Translations under genes and position numbers: made by a program
NCBI GenBank assembly: GCA_023897205.1
Contig: JAHWDD010000003.1
Span: 561,665-625,664 of the forward strand
DNA: 64,000 bases
Source: Exophiala sp. HKRS030
Lineage: Eukaryota > Ascomycota > Eurotiomycetes > Chaetothyriales > Herpotrichiellaceae
Reading direction: 5' to 3'
Part shown: piece by piece, positions 44,188 to 54,815 of the stretch
How positions within the stretch are numbered: the first letter of the stretch is position 1
How the letters are laid out: each line of letters opens with the position of its first letter
Notes under the pieces: generated by a model
Seen by the model: the letters and a program-made list of their open reading frames with translations, nothing else
Told to the model about the DNA's origin: nothing
Databases searched by the model: none

Positions 44188-44628
44188 TCAAAACATCTCC
44201 CGCGTCGGTCCAGGTTCACCACCTTGTCCACGCTGAGACGCCACGCCACTGCTCAAATTGCCAACACCGCCGGAATGTGCACCTGCGCCGGTTGTGGTTC
44301 CAGTCGTCGTCCCAGTCGTCGTTCCGCGTGTGGCTGTGGTCGGCGACGTGGTACCCCTTCCAAGTCCACCGGTCTTGAGTCCAGTACCGGTCGCGCCGGT
44401 CGTGGTGGGGCGGCCACCACCGAGAGTCTGGTCCGCTTGTTTCATCTCCGCCTCCCCTTTTTCCTTGACCGCACGATTCTTGACTTCACCGTGTTTGTCG
44501 TCGAAGGCGGTGTCGACGCCCTCGTTGACCGTCCCACGGATGACGTCCCCGGTACCCTTGATGCCCCTGAGGGCCGACTTGACGCCCCCGACCACGTTGG
44601 TGGTCTTGTCTCGAGTATGATCTGCCAT
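44188..44628 (-). CDS. CsbD-like small stress protein with Thr/Gly-rich tail
   Basis: Hydrophilic 146-residue protein. The first 75 residues (DKTTNVVGGVKSALRGIKG, GEVKNRAVKEKGEAEMKQAD) resemble the CsbD-like/hydrophilin proteins common in fungi, which are often stress or conidiation induced; their molecular role is unknown. The second half is low-complexity Thr/Gly, with TTTG units repeated three times after RGTTTG. There is no signal peptide or membrane segment. The ATG at 44628 begins the conserved-looking part. The opposite strand has long open frames over the same span because of the repetitive GC-rich sequence; I prefer this strand because of the CsbD-like block. The gene converges with the MATE gene, 175 nt away. 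Confidence 0.75.
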   Translation of the reverse strand: MADHTRDKTTNVVGGVKSALRGIKGTGDVIRGTVNEGVDTAFDDKHGEVKNRAVKEKGEAEMKQADQTLGGGRPTTTGATGTGLKTGGLGRGTTSPTTATRGTTTGTTTGTTTGAGAHSGGVGNLSSGVASQRGQGGEPGPTREMF

Positions 44629-45479
44629 GGCCGTGTTTGTCTCAAACGGTGAGAAGGCTTTTGGTACGCAATATTATGTCAGTCGATTGACTTGAGTGGT
44701 TTTTCTTTATTTGTACTCGTACTTGTGTCTTTTGGAACGAAACAAGCCAAAAACAAAAAAACAGTACGAAAAAGGATGTTTGATTTGGTTGATTTAGGTA
44801 ACGGCTTGATCTACTATGAATACTTTCCAAAATATTCTCAAGGTACTCGTGGGCAATGACGATAGACACGAACTTCTCTCAAGGGTAATTACGAATACGC
44901 TGATGTAGATATGACGTTCCTGAACGAGGCTTACCGGCAAGCATATCCGCTAGTTCATCCTCCGTATTGATCGGAGAATCTGTTCCCACCCCTTTTCGTA
45001 CTCGATGCGAGTATACCATGCCGTACTTTGTCGATTGTGATGGTTTTGTCATCTTGTTCGTCACAGAGCACGAAAACTAGGCACGGCGTCCTATTCAGTC
45101 AATGATTGTAGTAGACGACAAAGATGGAAAGTTGGAGGACCTCAACGCCTCTCTGCGTAGACTTCGCATACATATGCTAGCAAGCTCGGCTCAAAAAGGC
45201 CTCCTTATTCTATCGATAATTTCGTAGCAGGTACTGACTGCGTGGGCATAAGAACTGCCCTTGGTTTTTCATTTCTTAGTGACCTCATCCATCATAGCAC
45301 ATTACATTGTGGCAGTTGCCGGCAAGAACCACACAGACTGTGTCCACCCCCATGGGATAGTCAATATAGTTTGGAGCGATGCAGCTGGAAAAAACCAAAT
45401 CAGGAGGTGGGGGGGGGGGAATTTGTCGATATCAATCAAACTGACGGGGTGGGCCGAAGAATCGTCGGGAACGACCAAC
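44629..45479. other. Intergenic region upstream of the CsbD-like gene
   Basis: 851 nt between two minus-strand genes, with a poly-G run (45409-45419) near the end of the coiled-coil gene. No gene supported. Confidence 0.55.
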
Positions 45480-46972
45480 TCAGAGATCGAAAACAGTCGT
45501 CTTGGATCCCTCGACGGCAATGATGTCTGGTAAAGGAGCGTAGGGAAGCCCAGTCGCCTTTTCCATCTTGGTCCTTTCGATCAATGCCTGCGTTTTCCAC
45601 CTGTTCTCAAGTCTGGTACGCTTTACCCCAAGAGCCAGTCTCAGTTGGACTTCCTGAGAGGTGAAATCTTGGTCAATGGTTTGGAGTTCCTTTGCTTGAT
45701 CTTGTTCCATCTTTTCGAGTTCGGCTTCTTTCTTCGCAATCAGATTTTCGACGGCCTTTTTCTGCCTACCACGCAAAACATTGATCTTGGACGAATGCAA
45801 AGTGTCCATCACATCTCGTTCGCGATATTGTTGAGCAAGGTTGTGATAGTCCTTGTCCGTCACTTTTCTTTCCGGTAAAGAAGAATCAATGGATGAACGG
45901 CCTGAACCGGGACTCACAGAGTCCGGTGGTGGCGTAGAAGTATGACAATAGGCTTCCATGTGCCGCAATCGCACTATGCAAGCTCGTTTCTCAAGCTCAT
46001 GTTCCTTCTGCATCTTAATTTCCTCCTCCAGTTGACGTGCCTCCAGGGCTTCAACAATTTGTTCATTCTGGCTAGGGTTTAGCTAGGGCGCTGGCAGAGG
46101 GCTAAGGTACTCACCTTTGTGCTTTGTTCGGCGAGTATCTTTTCATACTCCACTTGTCTCTGCCTCTTTGCGTCCTCTTTCCGGGTTCTTAGTTGTGAAA
46201 TTAGAGTGGTCTGGTACTCTAGAAAGCGGACCTTCTCCTCCAATTGGGTCATCTGAAGATTCATCAAGTGCCGGCATTCCATGCTCCGTTTGAGGGCGTC
46301 TTCGTCAACGGGCGTCGACTCATCATAACTCGGTTTGCGGGCGGGCAAGATTGGTGACCACGAACTCTTGCTCGACTTGATCGACAAAGGATTCTTCATG
46401 TCTATAGAGCCCTCTTCACTCTGATGTGTGTCTGTGCTGCTAACACTCGTCAAGGTCGGGGACGCAAGCGCCGCGGAGCCTGACCTTCTCTTTCGAAAGC
46501 CCGAAAGCCTCTTCAACCCTCGTTTCAAGGGTGAGTTTCTTCTCTTGTCTGCATCCACTCGAGATGAAGGTGAGCGGTCGGAAGTGTAGGACGATCGCGT
46601 GATCGGTCGGTGGTCACTTGAAGCAGCGGATTTCCAGTCTGGAGACTTCGGGTGGATTGCACTCGCATTGATTGAATCCGAGGCAACTGTGACGGTAGCT
46701 AGAGATGAAGTAATCGCTTGTAGGGCCGACACAACGGCTGGTTGTAGCAGACCGAGAGCTTGAAGCTGTGCGGAAACTTCATCGTCGAGATCATCCTCGG
46801 TCTTTGACGAGGTCAGTTGTAGGACAGCCGTGTTGTAAGAGACATCGTCGATGAGTTTGGCAGACTCTTTCCATGTCTGCAGGTCATCATGCAACATGTT
46901 CCAATTTGTTCTGCCTGCTACGGGGCTGTTGCTTCCCAATACCAAAGATCGATTGTGATCTACTGCTGTCAT
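45480..46972 (-). CDS. Coiled-coil protein of unknown function, 481 aa
   Basis: I do not recognise the family. Exons 46972..46115 and 46067..45480, phase 0 join (GTGAGT donor, CAG acceptor) that fuses ILAEQSTK to NEQIVEALEARQLEEE. The N-terminal 90 residues are helical (LHDDLQTWKESAKLIDDVSY). The middle (about 100-220) is Ser/Arg-rich and disordered with basic clusters (KRGLKRLSGFRKRRSGS), possibly nuclear or membrane-surface targeting. From about 235 to the end there are heptad-like, Glu/Gln/Lys/Leu-rich segments (LEEKVRFLEYQTTLISQLRT; KKAVENLIAKKEAELEKMEQ) predicting coiled coils. Such proteins are often scaffolds at septa or the cytoskeleton; this is inference. The ATG at 46972 is the first in frame, but a 5' exon cannot be excluded. 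Confidence 0.8.
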
Positions 46973-48958
46973 CTCGGTCGACTTGAGAGCAAGGACTGCC
47001 CTCCTGTGCTATCTCATTTTTTGACCTAGTGATTGATGATGCAAAGCGGTACTCGTGTTCTGACAGCTCAATCTCGTATGGGGGATGACTCGGGTTGCGG
47101 TGTGTGTAACGACAGAGGTAAGGGGATCGAGGCCTGCGGCGCGTTGCGTGTTGAATCGAGGATGGACACACGACGGTGGAGTTCAGCAAGTTACTCGGTC
47201 TGGAACATTGGGGTCAGTTGAAAAAAGCTCGTGCCACATTGTGAGGCAAGTCAGAAAGTAGAGGTCGGATGGACAAGCCAAAGATATGCTTTTTCTTGTA
47301 GAAGGGCATGTGTCCAATCTATGGACTGCCATTGAGACTCACCTGGCACGGAGAAGCAATGATGCAAGCTTGAAGGAAATCCCGACGATTTGGGCTCGAT
47401 AGCGGCGGACAGCGTAGCCACCTGTACCAGGGTCCGCAGGTGCAGCTAAACGACGTCTCGTCTAGGCAGAGTCTGTCCTAGGTGTGCCAGTTGAATACCA
47501 GGAAAAAGCACGGAGTGCTCGTTCACGGAGATGCTGTCTGTGGGTAGAATTTCGAGTACGAGTATCGAGAATGAAGAAGCAACCCCAGGATAGAAAGAAG
47601 ATCTTATTGACAAATAACGAGCGACTGAGGCAGTGGACGGCGAGCTCCTCGCTCGATCCCACGAAGTCCTCAAATAATGTAATGTGAATGAGACGAATAA
47701 AGAGGAGTCGTTGCTAGCTAGCTACGACAGCGACAGGGAAGCAGGTCTTGTCGCCTGCGGGACCATTTGCGACTTACAGTACGGCGTATAACGAGGAGGT
47801 AGGGTAGGTTGGTGTAGGGATCAACCTGACCGAATGTTCTACTGAATACCCTCAGCATCCTTGTCGTGGCGGCTGTCAGTTTATTCCAAGTGCCATCTCT
47901 GCAGCGCAGTTTGACAGCATTTGACAGTCTGTATGCAGCAAGTCACTCCATCTTGATCCCATTTACCGAGTCTTCTCGATCCCGTGTCTCCCGTCTTCTA
48001 CGAGTGGTCCGAAGTGCCTCCAACTAACAAGTCGTTACAGAGTCACCCATGAACGGGATATGCTGATTTCCCACGGGCACCACAACGAAGCGGGAATCTT
48101 CTTACGGACACGAACGCCTCTTCACCGCGTATGGGCTTCCTAGACCCAGATGTGGCTGGAGAATACGAGTGCTATACTCCGTACTCGCGAATAAAATTCC
48201 AGCTAAACGAAACCGATGACCCGGCACGAAGCGATGGAGGTGGAGTGTCATGTTCCCATCGCGAGGTCTTCGCCTCTGTGATTTGTCCACAATCTGCTTC
48301 GGTTCGCCTGATATTTGGCTCGGGCATTTTGAAGGCCCAAAAGCTCCTAAAGCCAAACGAGCTCTCAAGATGCGCTCTCACGTCACTATCGTTTTGGCAG
48401 GTCGATCTATTAACCAATCCATCCTGATCACCGACAACCCTGACAGGTCTTTTCGATCCTTGAGCCAATGCCGAATCTTGTTTCCCTAACTTGCAGGGTA
48501 GTCGTCAGCTACGAGTAACGAATCTGCCGTCCTGGTGGCCATCTGTGATCGTTTGACCGAGTTGGGGCCTATTCTCATCGTCCATTCAAAAAGACATCTC
48601 GATTGGTGACGCGGACTTGGAACTCGCTGCACTACTATCCTAAAAGACGGCTTGATGGCGCTGATGGGGCCACAGTTCTGCACATCATCGAAGGCTTCGT
48701 ACACTACGAATACCGGTGGTCCCTGTGGCCAATTAAACAAACTAGTTACCTATTCTAACCTAGGACACCTGAAGACAATTCCCGCCGGATTCATTGGAGC
48801 CTGTATATCCAGACAACACTTCCACTGGATGTCACCAATGGTACAGTCTTCTCTGCTGTATTTAGACGATTTCCTCATTATAGCAATAGATAGAGATTCA
48901 TGGTAGTTTAATATTGGGGTTTTGCTGGACCCATTACCGTCATTGGCCTGCCTCGGGG
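46973..48958. other. Intergenic region
   Basis: 2 kb between two minus-strand genes. A TACTCCGTACT copy is at 48175-48185. Short overlapping frames near 48131-48489 are open on both strands but have no family support. No RNA gene seen. Confidence 0.55.
48175..48185. repeat. TACTCCGTACT motif
   Basis: A copy of the dispersed near-palindrome in non-coding DNA; another (TACTCCGTAC) lies at 50675-50684. Confidence 0.8.
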
Positions 48959-50059
48959 TCATTTTCCATTCTCTATCATGTCTGTATGCATGATGGCCAG
49001 CTCGGGTATGATCAAGCTCTCTATTTCCATGCCTTCGGTCACAGTCCCTCCTTCAAGATCCACATGTTGAGCTTCGTGCTTGCGTTCTGCCTTGCCTACC
49101 AATTCTTCAACTCCAGAGATACTTTTCGATCTCCGTGCTTTGGGGACTCGGAGCCACCTCTCGCCTCCGTTCCGGGTAATGAACACCACTTCCCATTTGC
49201 GCGTAGTCAGTAGGTTACCGATAACCAAATCATGCTGATATCTCTTGAGAGCTTGTTCGGCTTTGGCCACAAGAAGGGCAGGATCAGTCTCAAGCTTGAA
49301 GCTCACAATCATGCTTCCCTTGGGTGCCCACGAGTGCACCAACGTGCTGAGGAATTTAGGTACCGGGTCGAGATTGATGACCAATTGTCGACTTGCCCCT
49401 GCTCCTTGCCCGCCGGCGTGATCTTCTCTCGACTGGATTTTGTGCTCCTCCATGCGTTCTCTGGGAATGAAGAAATCAGAGACGGCTGCCGCAAGATAGA
49501 ACAGCGCGCGTTCGCCTAGCGGCTGCATCGAGACGGCGAGACTGCGTAATTGGAAGAGGTAGTCGGTGACGGTGGTGAAAGGCAGCAGGAGTAAAAGGCG
49601 ATTCTTCTTGGCCAATTGGTATTGGTGTAGAACACGTCGCATCTTCTCCTGATACTCCTTCCTCACTACGACACGCTCATCATCACCATCATGTTCTTCC
49701 ATGAAGTCAAGGAAGCAGTTTGTACTGTGGCTGTAGTGCCGGGAGTAAGGCAGGAGGCTGAACTGTCGATGGAGAAATATCACGGCGTAGCCCGCCTCCA
49801 GGAAGTATTCAGCTGACGTTGCTCCACGGGTTCCAGCGGAGAAGTTATCGATAAAGCGTACCGTCTGATTCTCGAGGGGTACCGTCGTGCCTCCTGAGGT
49901 GACCAACGCAATTCGTCGGTTTGGTGAGCTTTCTAGGTGGAACTGGACGAACTCGCGTGTTAATGCTTGGTGTTTTGACAGAGACTTCGGCGCTGGATTC
50001 TTATGAAAGTACTCATCGAATTGCTCAACGCCAGGCATGCTGGCGTGCTGTCGCGACAT
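48959..50059 (-). CDS. CAB2: Phosphopantothenate-cysteine ligase (Cab2-like)
   Basis: Eukaryotic PPCS, the second step of coenzyme A synthesis from pantothenate: it joins 4'-phosphopantothenate to cysteine using a nucleoside triphosphate; cytosolic. Single exon of 366 residues from the ATG at 50059; the frame opens 18 codons further up only at a TTG. The family blocks are clear: RRIALVTSGGTTVPLENQTV, RFIDNFSAGTRGATSAEYFL, ALFYLAAAVSDFFIPRERM, LDPVPKFLSTLVHSWAPKG, MIVSFKLETDPALLVAKAEQ and HDLVIGNLLTTRKWEVVFIT. These cover the nucleotide and phosphopantothenate sites. Length suits fungal Cab2. A further ATG seven codons downstream of 50059 is an alternative start. Housekeeping gene; neighbours unrelated. 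Confidence 0.94.
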   Translation of the reverse strand: MSRQHASMPGVEQFDEYFHKNPAPKSLSKHQALTREFVQFHLESSPNRRIALVTSGGTTVPLENQTVRFIDNFSAGTRGATSAEYFLEAGYAVIFLHRQFSLLPYSRHYSHSTNCFLDFMEEHDGDDERVVVRKEYQEKMRRVLHQYQLAKKNRLLLLLPFTTVTDYLFQLRSLAVSMQPLGERALFYLAAAVSDFFIPRERMEEHKIQSREDHAGGQGAGASRQLVINLDPVPKFLSTLVHSWAPKGSMIVSFKLETDPALLVAKAEQALKRYQHDLVIGNLLTTRKWEVVFITRNGGERWLRVPKARRSKSISGVEELVGKAERKHEAQHVDLEGGTVTEGMEIESLIIPELAIMHTDMIENGK

Positions 50060-51297
50060 GCTGATTTCAGTGTCGATATCAAGTTTCACGGGCTCAATCT
50101 GTCTAAATAACAAGACACCTCAGGATTCAAGTCAGACGATCCGAGATGTGCCGTGAGCGCTGGCATTCAAACAGGACAGTCGGTCTTTTTCCTTTGACAG
50201 TTATTCGGCAGCTGGAGTATGCTATGTTTGGAAGCCTGTAGCAAGATTGGAAAATAAGGTCTGATAAAAGAAAATGAGCTTCGACTCGAGGTCTTAATTT
50301 TGCAGCTTCAATGAGTATCAGATCTGCGGTGTAAATACCATCATAGTTGCTCTAACGTCTAGAGTAAATCATCAGGGCTTTCACATTTTTTGAATCGGTT
50401 TGAGGTGTTCTGTTATACCTAGATAACTCACTCAGGCACACATTGCCATCTAAATACAGGTTAACACTATCTTATAATGTGCTTAGATCCTATAATGGCA
50501 TGGTGGAGGGAGCTTCTTGATCAGAAAGCCGAGGCAAACGGTGGGATATTCGGAGTTCGGAAATACGATAATCCACACTCTGGAAACATCAGAACGTGAC
50601 GTGAAGCATCACGTGGACGGCTCGAGCTCATCGAGATCTACAGTACAAGGCTGATTTTGGACGTTTGGACCATATACTCCGTACCGTGTCTGCCCTGCCA
50701 TGAACTAGTTCTTTGTGATTGATCGCGCTTGTTCTTCGTATTCGCATTTTTTATTACACGTCGGCTTCTTATTCGTATTTCACAATCACTAAATTAATCT
50801 CCTGATTTTCATCGTGAGATGATTGCCGATGGTCGATTGTATTTGCACTATCCCTTGTTGAGGGCGTTCAGCGAACCCGACATGGTCTTCTTGTCCTTGA
50901 ATGCATTCATCACCGCAAACATGCTGTAAATATTGACCAGGCACCCACAAGGCTTTCCTCAAAAGACGATTGATCTTGTCCCACTCGCATGGCAATTGGT
51001 GTACTTTCAGTCGTTCTTCGTCGCACCTACGATACCTCACCCTCTCTGATCCACCTGACATAGCTCGAATCTGTCCCGTGCCGTTTCTCTGTCTTCACCC
51101 ATATGGCGCTTCGTGCGCAAGGCGTTCTTGAACAACGGGACAACACACCCTACTCAATTACCGAGAACTTGGCCTAGTTGGGTAGATGACTTACTGACAA
51201 CCCGATTTTTGATTGAATATATAAAGCCCAAGGTCTGCGTAAATGTTGTTAGCGAACAAACTAGGGCAACCAAAACCTTGAGTACACAACTATCACT
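50060..51297. promoter_or_regulatory. Divergent region between CAB2 and the RTA1-like gene
   Basis: 1.24 kb containing both promoters and a TACTCCGTAC copy at 50675-50684. A 90-codon minus-strand frame at 50789-51061 is open, and an overlapping frame ends with a protein-like stretch (NAFKDKKTMSG); no consistent splice model could be built, so no gene is called. Confidence 0.5.
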
Positions 51298-52392
51298 ATG
51301 GTTCATGTTGTTGAAGGATCATATTGGGTCTACGCACCTACCAAAGGGGTTTCAGCCGCCTTTGCAGTTCTGTTCCTCATCTCAGGAGTCCTGCATGTGT
51401 GGCAAAACAACCTGAAATACAGATCCTGGCGCATTGGGTTTCTCCTTCCCTGGGCTGCGCTCCTCTTCATCGTGGGATTTGCGCTCCGAGAATATGGGGC
51501 TTATCACTATGACAACCTGTCCATATTCATCGCAAGTTCAGTCTTACTGTTTCTGGCTCCTCCGGTCTACAATGGTGCAAATTATTTCATCTTTGGAAGA
51601 ATACTATACTACTTGCCATATCTTTCGCCTCTCCACCCCGGCCGAGTGTGGACAACTTTGTAAGTCTTCCAACCCGACATTTTTGGGCGACCGGAGAACT
51701 AACACTAGCAAAGCATTGCCCTCGACACAATTGACGGCATCATCGCAGGCAATGGCGCGTCTAGGGCTGCCAATGCCGACAATAGCAAATCCAGCATCAA
51801 CGCTGGTCTCATAATGGTCAAGGCTTCGCTGTTTTTATTACTCGGCATGTTTCTGGCCTTCATTTATCTCGTCGTTTTCTTTCATCGGCGATGCCTCGAA
51901 GCGGGTGTCTTCAATCACAAGTGCAAGGTCATTATCTACGAGCTATACGCTTCTTGTTTCCTGATCCTCATACGCAACACCTTCCGCACTGCGGCTTTCT
52001 TCTACCCACCAACTTCGGTCGCGAACGGAGACGAAGTCCTCTTCTGGGTGCTTGAAGCACTTCCCATGCTGGCAAACACTTTCCTCTTGAATATCTATCC
52101 CCCAGCCAAATACCTCCCAGCCAAACACAAAATATACCTGGCCGTGGATGGGAAAACAGAGATTGAAGGACCGGGAATGGTAGACAAGAGACACTTTCTA
52201 CTTACCCTATTTGATCCATTCGACATTGGAGGCCTAATCAGAGGCGACGATAACAAGAACAAATTCTGGGAGAAAGACGGCATTGGTGGACCACTAGAAG
52301 CGGGAGGCTCCACGAGCGAGCTGCGGACAAGGGAGCACATTGAGTGCGACACGAAAGCTTCTCGAGACCGTCATCAAGGACCTATTGTATGA
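51298..52392 (+). CDS. RTA1-like seven-helix membrane protein
   Basis: Fungal lipid-translocating exporter/RTA1-like family; members (Rta1, Rsb1, Pug1) are linked to resistance to 7-aminocholesterol, long-chain bases or to haem transport. Exons 51298..51659 and 51714..52392, 346 residues. The join restores HPGRVWTTFIALDTIDGIIAGNG, where GRVWTTF...D...GNGA is the family signature. Seven hydrophobic helices are visible (such as VSAAFAVLFLISGVLHVW and ASLFLLLGMFLAFIYLVVFF). FFHRRC and LILIRNTFRTAAFFYP are also typical. The C-terminal about 75 residues are hydrophilic and probably cytosolic. The start ATG begins directly before the first helix. A MAPEG gene follows on the same strand 468 nt later. 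Substrate unknown. Confidence 0.9.
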
Positions 52393-52860
52393 GATAGGAG
52401 ATGCGTCGCCTTGAAGAGAGCTATAACTGTTCGTTTGATTTGAATTCTTGATGTACCATCTATGCTTAGCTGTCCATAGACCGAGCCCAATGGAGCTCTT
52501 CATCTTATGAGTAATTGCGCGAGTTATTCTTGGCTATACACCAGTCAGTGTGACAAAGGAGTCGAGTCCTTGTCCGCGATATCGCCACCTTTTGTTAGGC
52601 CTACCAAGGGGGCAGGGATGTAACCGCGCTCCGCCTTTCACCTTTTCCGCACTCTTTTCTTACAGCTTGCCACCTTGCTCGATCATTGACTCCTTCCGGG
52701 CGAAGGTTCTGACAATCGTCGTCAGCACCATGAAAATTCCGCTTGAGGACTCTGAGATGTGTCCCCGTTCCAGCGATCCTTGTTATAAAGTGGTCAGCTC
52801 ACCTTCGGAAGCTCTTGTCTTCTTAATTCTGCATCACGCAGTATACCACAAGCCGCCTTC
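52393..52860. other. Intergenic region
   Basis: 468 nt between the RTA1-like stop and the MAPEG start; it should contain the MAPEG promoter. The short frame at 52550-52918 overlaps the MAPEG start in another frame and is not supported. Confidence 0.55.
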
Positions 52861-53360
52861 ATGGAACGGACCAATCTTTCCTATTATACAGTCCCGGCTG
52901 CGTGGGTTGTTAGCCTGATACCCCATTTCTATGCCATCGCCCGCTACGATAGGGTTTCTAAGGCTGGTAAATTTGACAGAGTCAATCCTAGACTGTTCGT
53001 TGCTTCTGTCGAGGACAACAAAACCATCGAATCATCCTTGAAGCGAAAAATTATCCGTGCTGAGGGAGCACAACTCAACGGTTTCGAAAACCTGGGCTTT
53101 TTCGCTGGTGCCGTGGTTGCGGCGAATACTACTGGCGTAGACGTTTGGTGGTTGAACGTTTTGAGCATGGCATATGTCTTCAACAGAGCACTGTACAATA
53201 TAGTCTATATCAAGGGTGTTGCTGGACCTGTCCGAGGTCTGCCATACTATGCCGCTGTGGCGTATGTCCTTTGACACTCCATTTGATTTATGCTAACAAA
53301 AGTAGGTGCGCAATCACCCTTTATATCAAAGCCGGCAACGTGGCGAACAGGCAGGGGTAG
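52861..53360 (+). CDS. MAPEG-family membrane protein
   Basis: Small four-helix membrane protein of the MAPEG group (membrane-associated proteins in eicosanoid and glutathione metabolism); fungal members are mostly uncharacterised, some are glutathione-dependent. Exons 52861..53261 and 53306..53360, 151 residues. The GTATGT donor and TAG acceptor restore YYAAVACAITLYIKAGN, the usual end of the domain. First helix: YTVPAAWVVSLIPHFYAIA. The conserved loop and helix 2 are AEGAQLNGFENLGFFAGAVV, followed by NVLSMAYVFNRALYNIVYI. The length matches the family. The ATG at 52861 is followed at once by the first helix, so there is no room for a signal peptide. Enzymatic activity cannot be predicted. Confidence 0.88.
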
Positions 53361-53644
53361 TGGAATCCTTGCAGGGGAAGTCGATAGCCCTCTCTCCTCC
53401 TCAAGTCATTGCAAACATCTTTGAACATGAGATTCCCTTTCAGGCTTTTGTTATATTTTGGTTCTTTCTTACCAAAATCGTCCACCTTCCAGAAAAAGTC
53501 GGCGGCTAGGGAAGTCGAGTACAAATAAAGAACAAGTTGAACAATGAATCTCAGAATCTCCTCTTTCCTGTCAATCTGACTTAAATACCTCTTGATCTTC
53601 AGGGAACTTCTCGGTACCATAACAAACATCTTCCAAAGTCCCAA

Positions 53645-54241
53645 ATGGCTTCAGAGAGCAGTACCTTTTGGGTGGTTACGGCTCCAGAACCAAATTTCGA
53701 CGAGATCGCGACAGTCAATGTTTGCAGCCATGAGGTTCCGTTCCCTGCATACTGGCGCATTGTCCAATTTTTCACTGATGGCAAGACAGAGAATGAAGCG
53801 GTTCAAGAGGTTATTCGACATACTGGCACTAAGACGCTCAGAGTCGTCACCGAAGTTGTTAGCAGTATTTTCGAGAATCAGCGACGAATCCAGGCCCCGA
53901 CCACTCGTCAGCCTAGTCGCTTCAGCTTGGCGTTCATGAAGCCAAAACGTGTCAGTGTTTATCGTGCCGCGCGAATCGAGGCTCGCCAAGATCTTCGCGC
54001 TGCGGAGGATAGACTACATGTGGCGAAGAGCCGTGAAAACCAATTACTTATTGACGCCATGATTATCATGCGGGAGATAGAGCTCCTCGACAGAGAGGGT
54101 ATCGACTCAGATACACGACGCAGAACTTTGTCAAAGATCGAAATCCGCATGAAAGATGTACTGGAGAAGCAGAAAGACGTCGCGGCGGAGGTTGAGTGTG
54201 CTAGGCGACTTACCATTATTCATAGAGCTTCGTTGGCATGA
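53645..54241 (+). CDS. Unrecognised coiled-coil protein, 198 aa
   Basis: No family recognised. A single exon from the ATG at 53645. The N-terminal 60 residues are mixed alpha/beta (FWVVTAPEPNFDEIATVNV, then YWRIVQFFTDGKTENEAVQE). Residues about 85-110 are basic (RRIQAPTTRQPSRFSLAFMK), and from about 115 to the end the protein is a long, charged helix (RIEARQDLRAAEDRLHVAKS; KIEIRMKDVLEKQKDVAAEV) with coiled-coil character. No signal peptide or membrane segment. It precedes the 1101-residue unknown gene on the same strand, 574 nt away. Codon use and a stop-free frame support a real gene, but no function can be named. Confidence 0.65.
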   Translation: MASESSTFWVVTAPEPNFDEIATVNVCSHEVPFPAYWRIVQFFTDGKTENEAVQEVIRHTGTKTLRVVTEVVSSIFENQRRIQAPTTRQPSRFSLAFMKPKRVSVYRAARIEARQDLRAAEDRLHVAKSRENQLLIDAMIIMREIELLDREGIDSDTRRRTLSKIEIRMKDVLEKQKDVAAEVECARRLTIIHRASLA

Positions 54242-54815
54242 GCTATGGGCACGATAGGAGGCTCCAATCGTCACTACAATGAGAGTATACGTTCCACCAC
54301 TTTTTGAGATACTTTGTGTCACAAGTAAGTACCAGTTGCTTCATAGCACATGATTGGCAAGGTCTGATTCGTCCTTTCACAGAAAATACTGTTGTTGTTG
54401 AATAATGAAGCACACCTATTTTGGAGATCTCACAAAGCGACAAAAGATTTCCATAAAGAAACAAAGAAGCAAACATATCTTTGTCAGTGGTCTGTAAGTT
54501 CAACCTGTGTTGTTCCCTGTGTTGTTCCCTGTGTTGTTCCCTGTGTTGTTCCCTGTGTTGTTTCTATATGAAAGAAGGCCCTCTTGTATTGTCTGTTTTG
54601 AGAATGGGATTGTATGTCGTGACAACAACGACGCAGTGCGGTTTCTATACTACCTTTGTACGGGACCATCATGTCTTTCTCAATACATTTATAAATATCA
54701 TACCATGTCTGCTTCTTCAAGGTCAGTTCTCCCAATATCTCCGTTGTACCCCTGGCATAGCTTATCTTAGCTGAGAGTAATTGAACTGCACAGCAAAAGT
54801 ATCCAAGCAACCACC
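54242..54815. other. Intergenic region with minisatellite
   Basis: 574 nt between two unrecognised plus-strand genes. It contains a 12-bp tandem repeat (54504-54563) about 250 nt before the downstream start codon, which itself has a good context (ACCACCATGG). Confidence 0.7.
54504..54563. repeat. 12-bp minisatellite, five copies
   Basis: Five tandem copies of CCTGTGTTGTTC; the first four are perfect and the fifth ends in TTT. Located in the probable promoter of the 1101-aa gene. Short frames over this stretch only reflect the repeat. Confidence 0.92.

Noticed and set aside
50789..51061. 90-codon minus-strand frame, with a protein-like tail in an overlapping frame
   Set aside because: The two parts could not be joined by an intron of normal size with the frame kept; left as intergenic.
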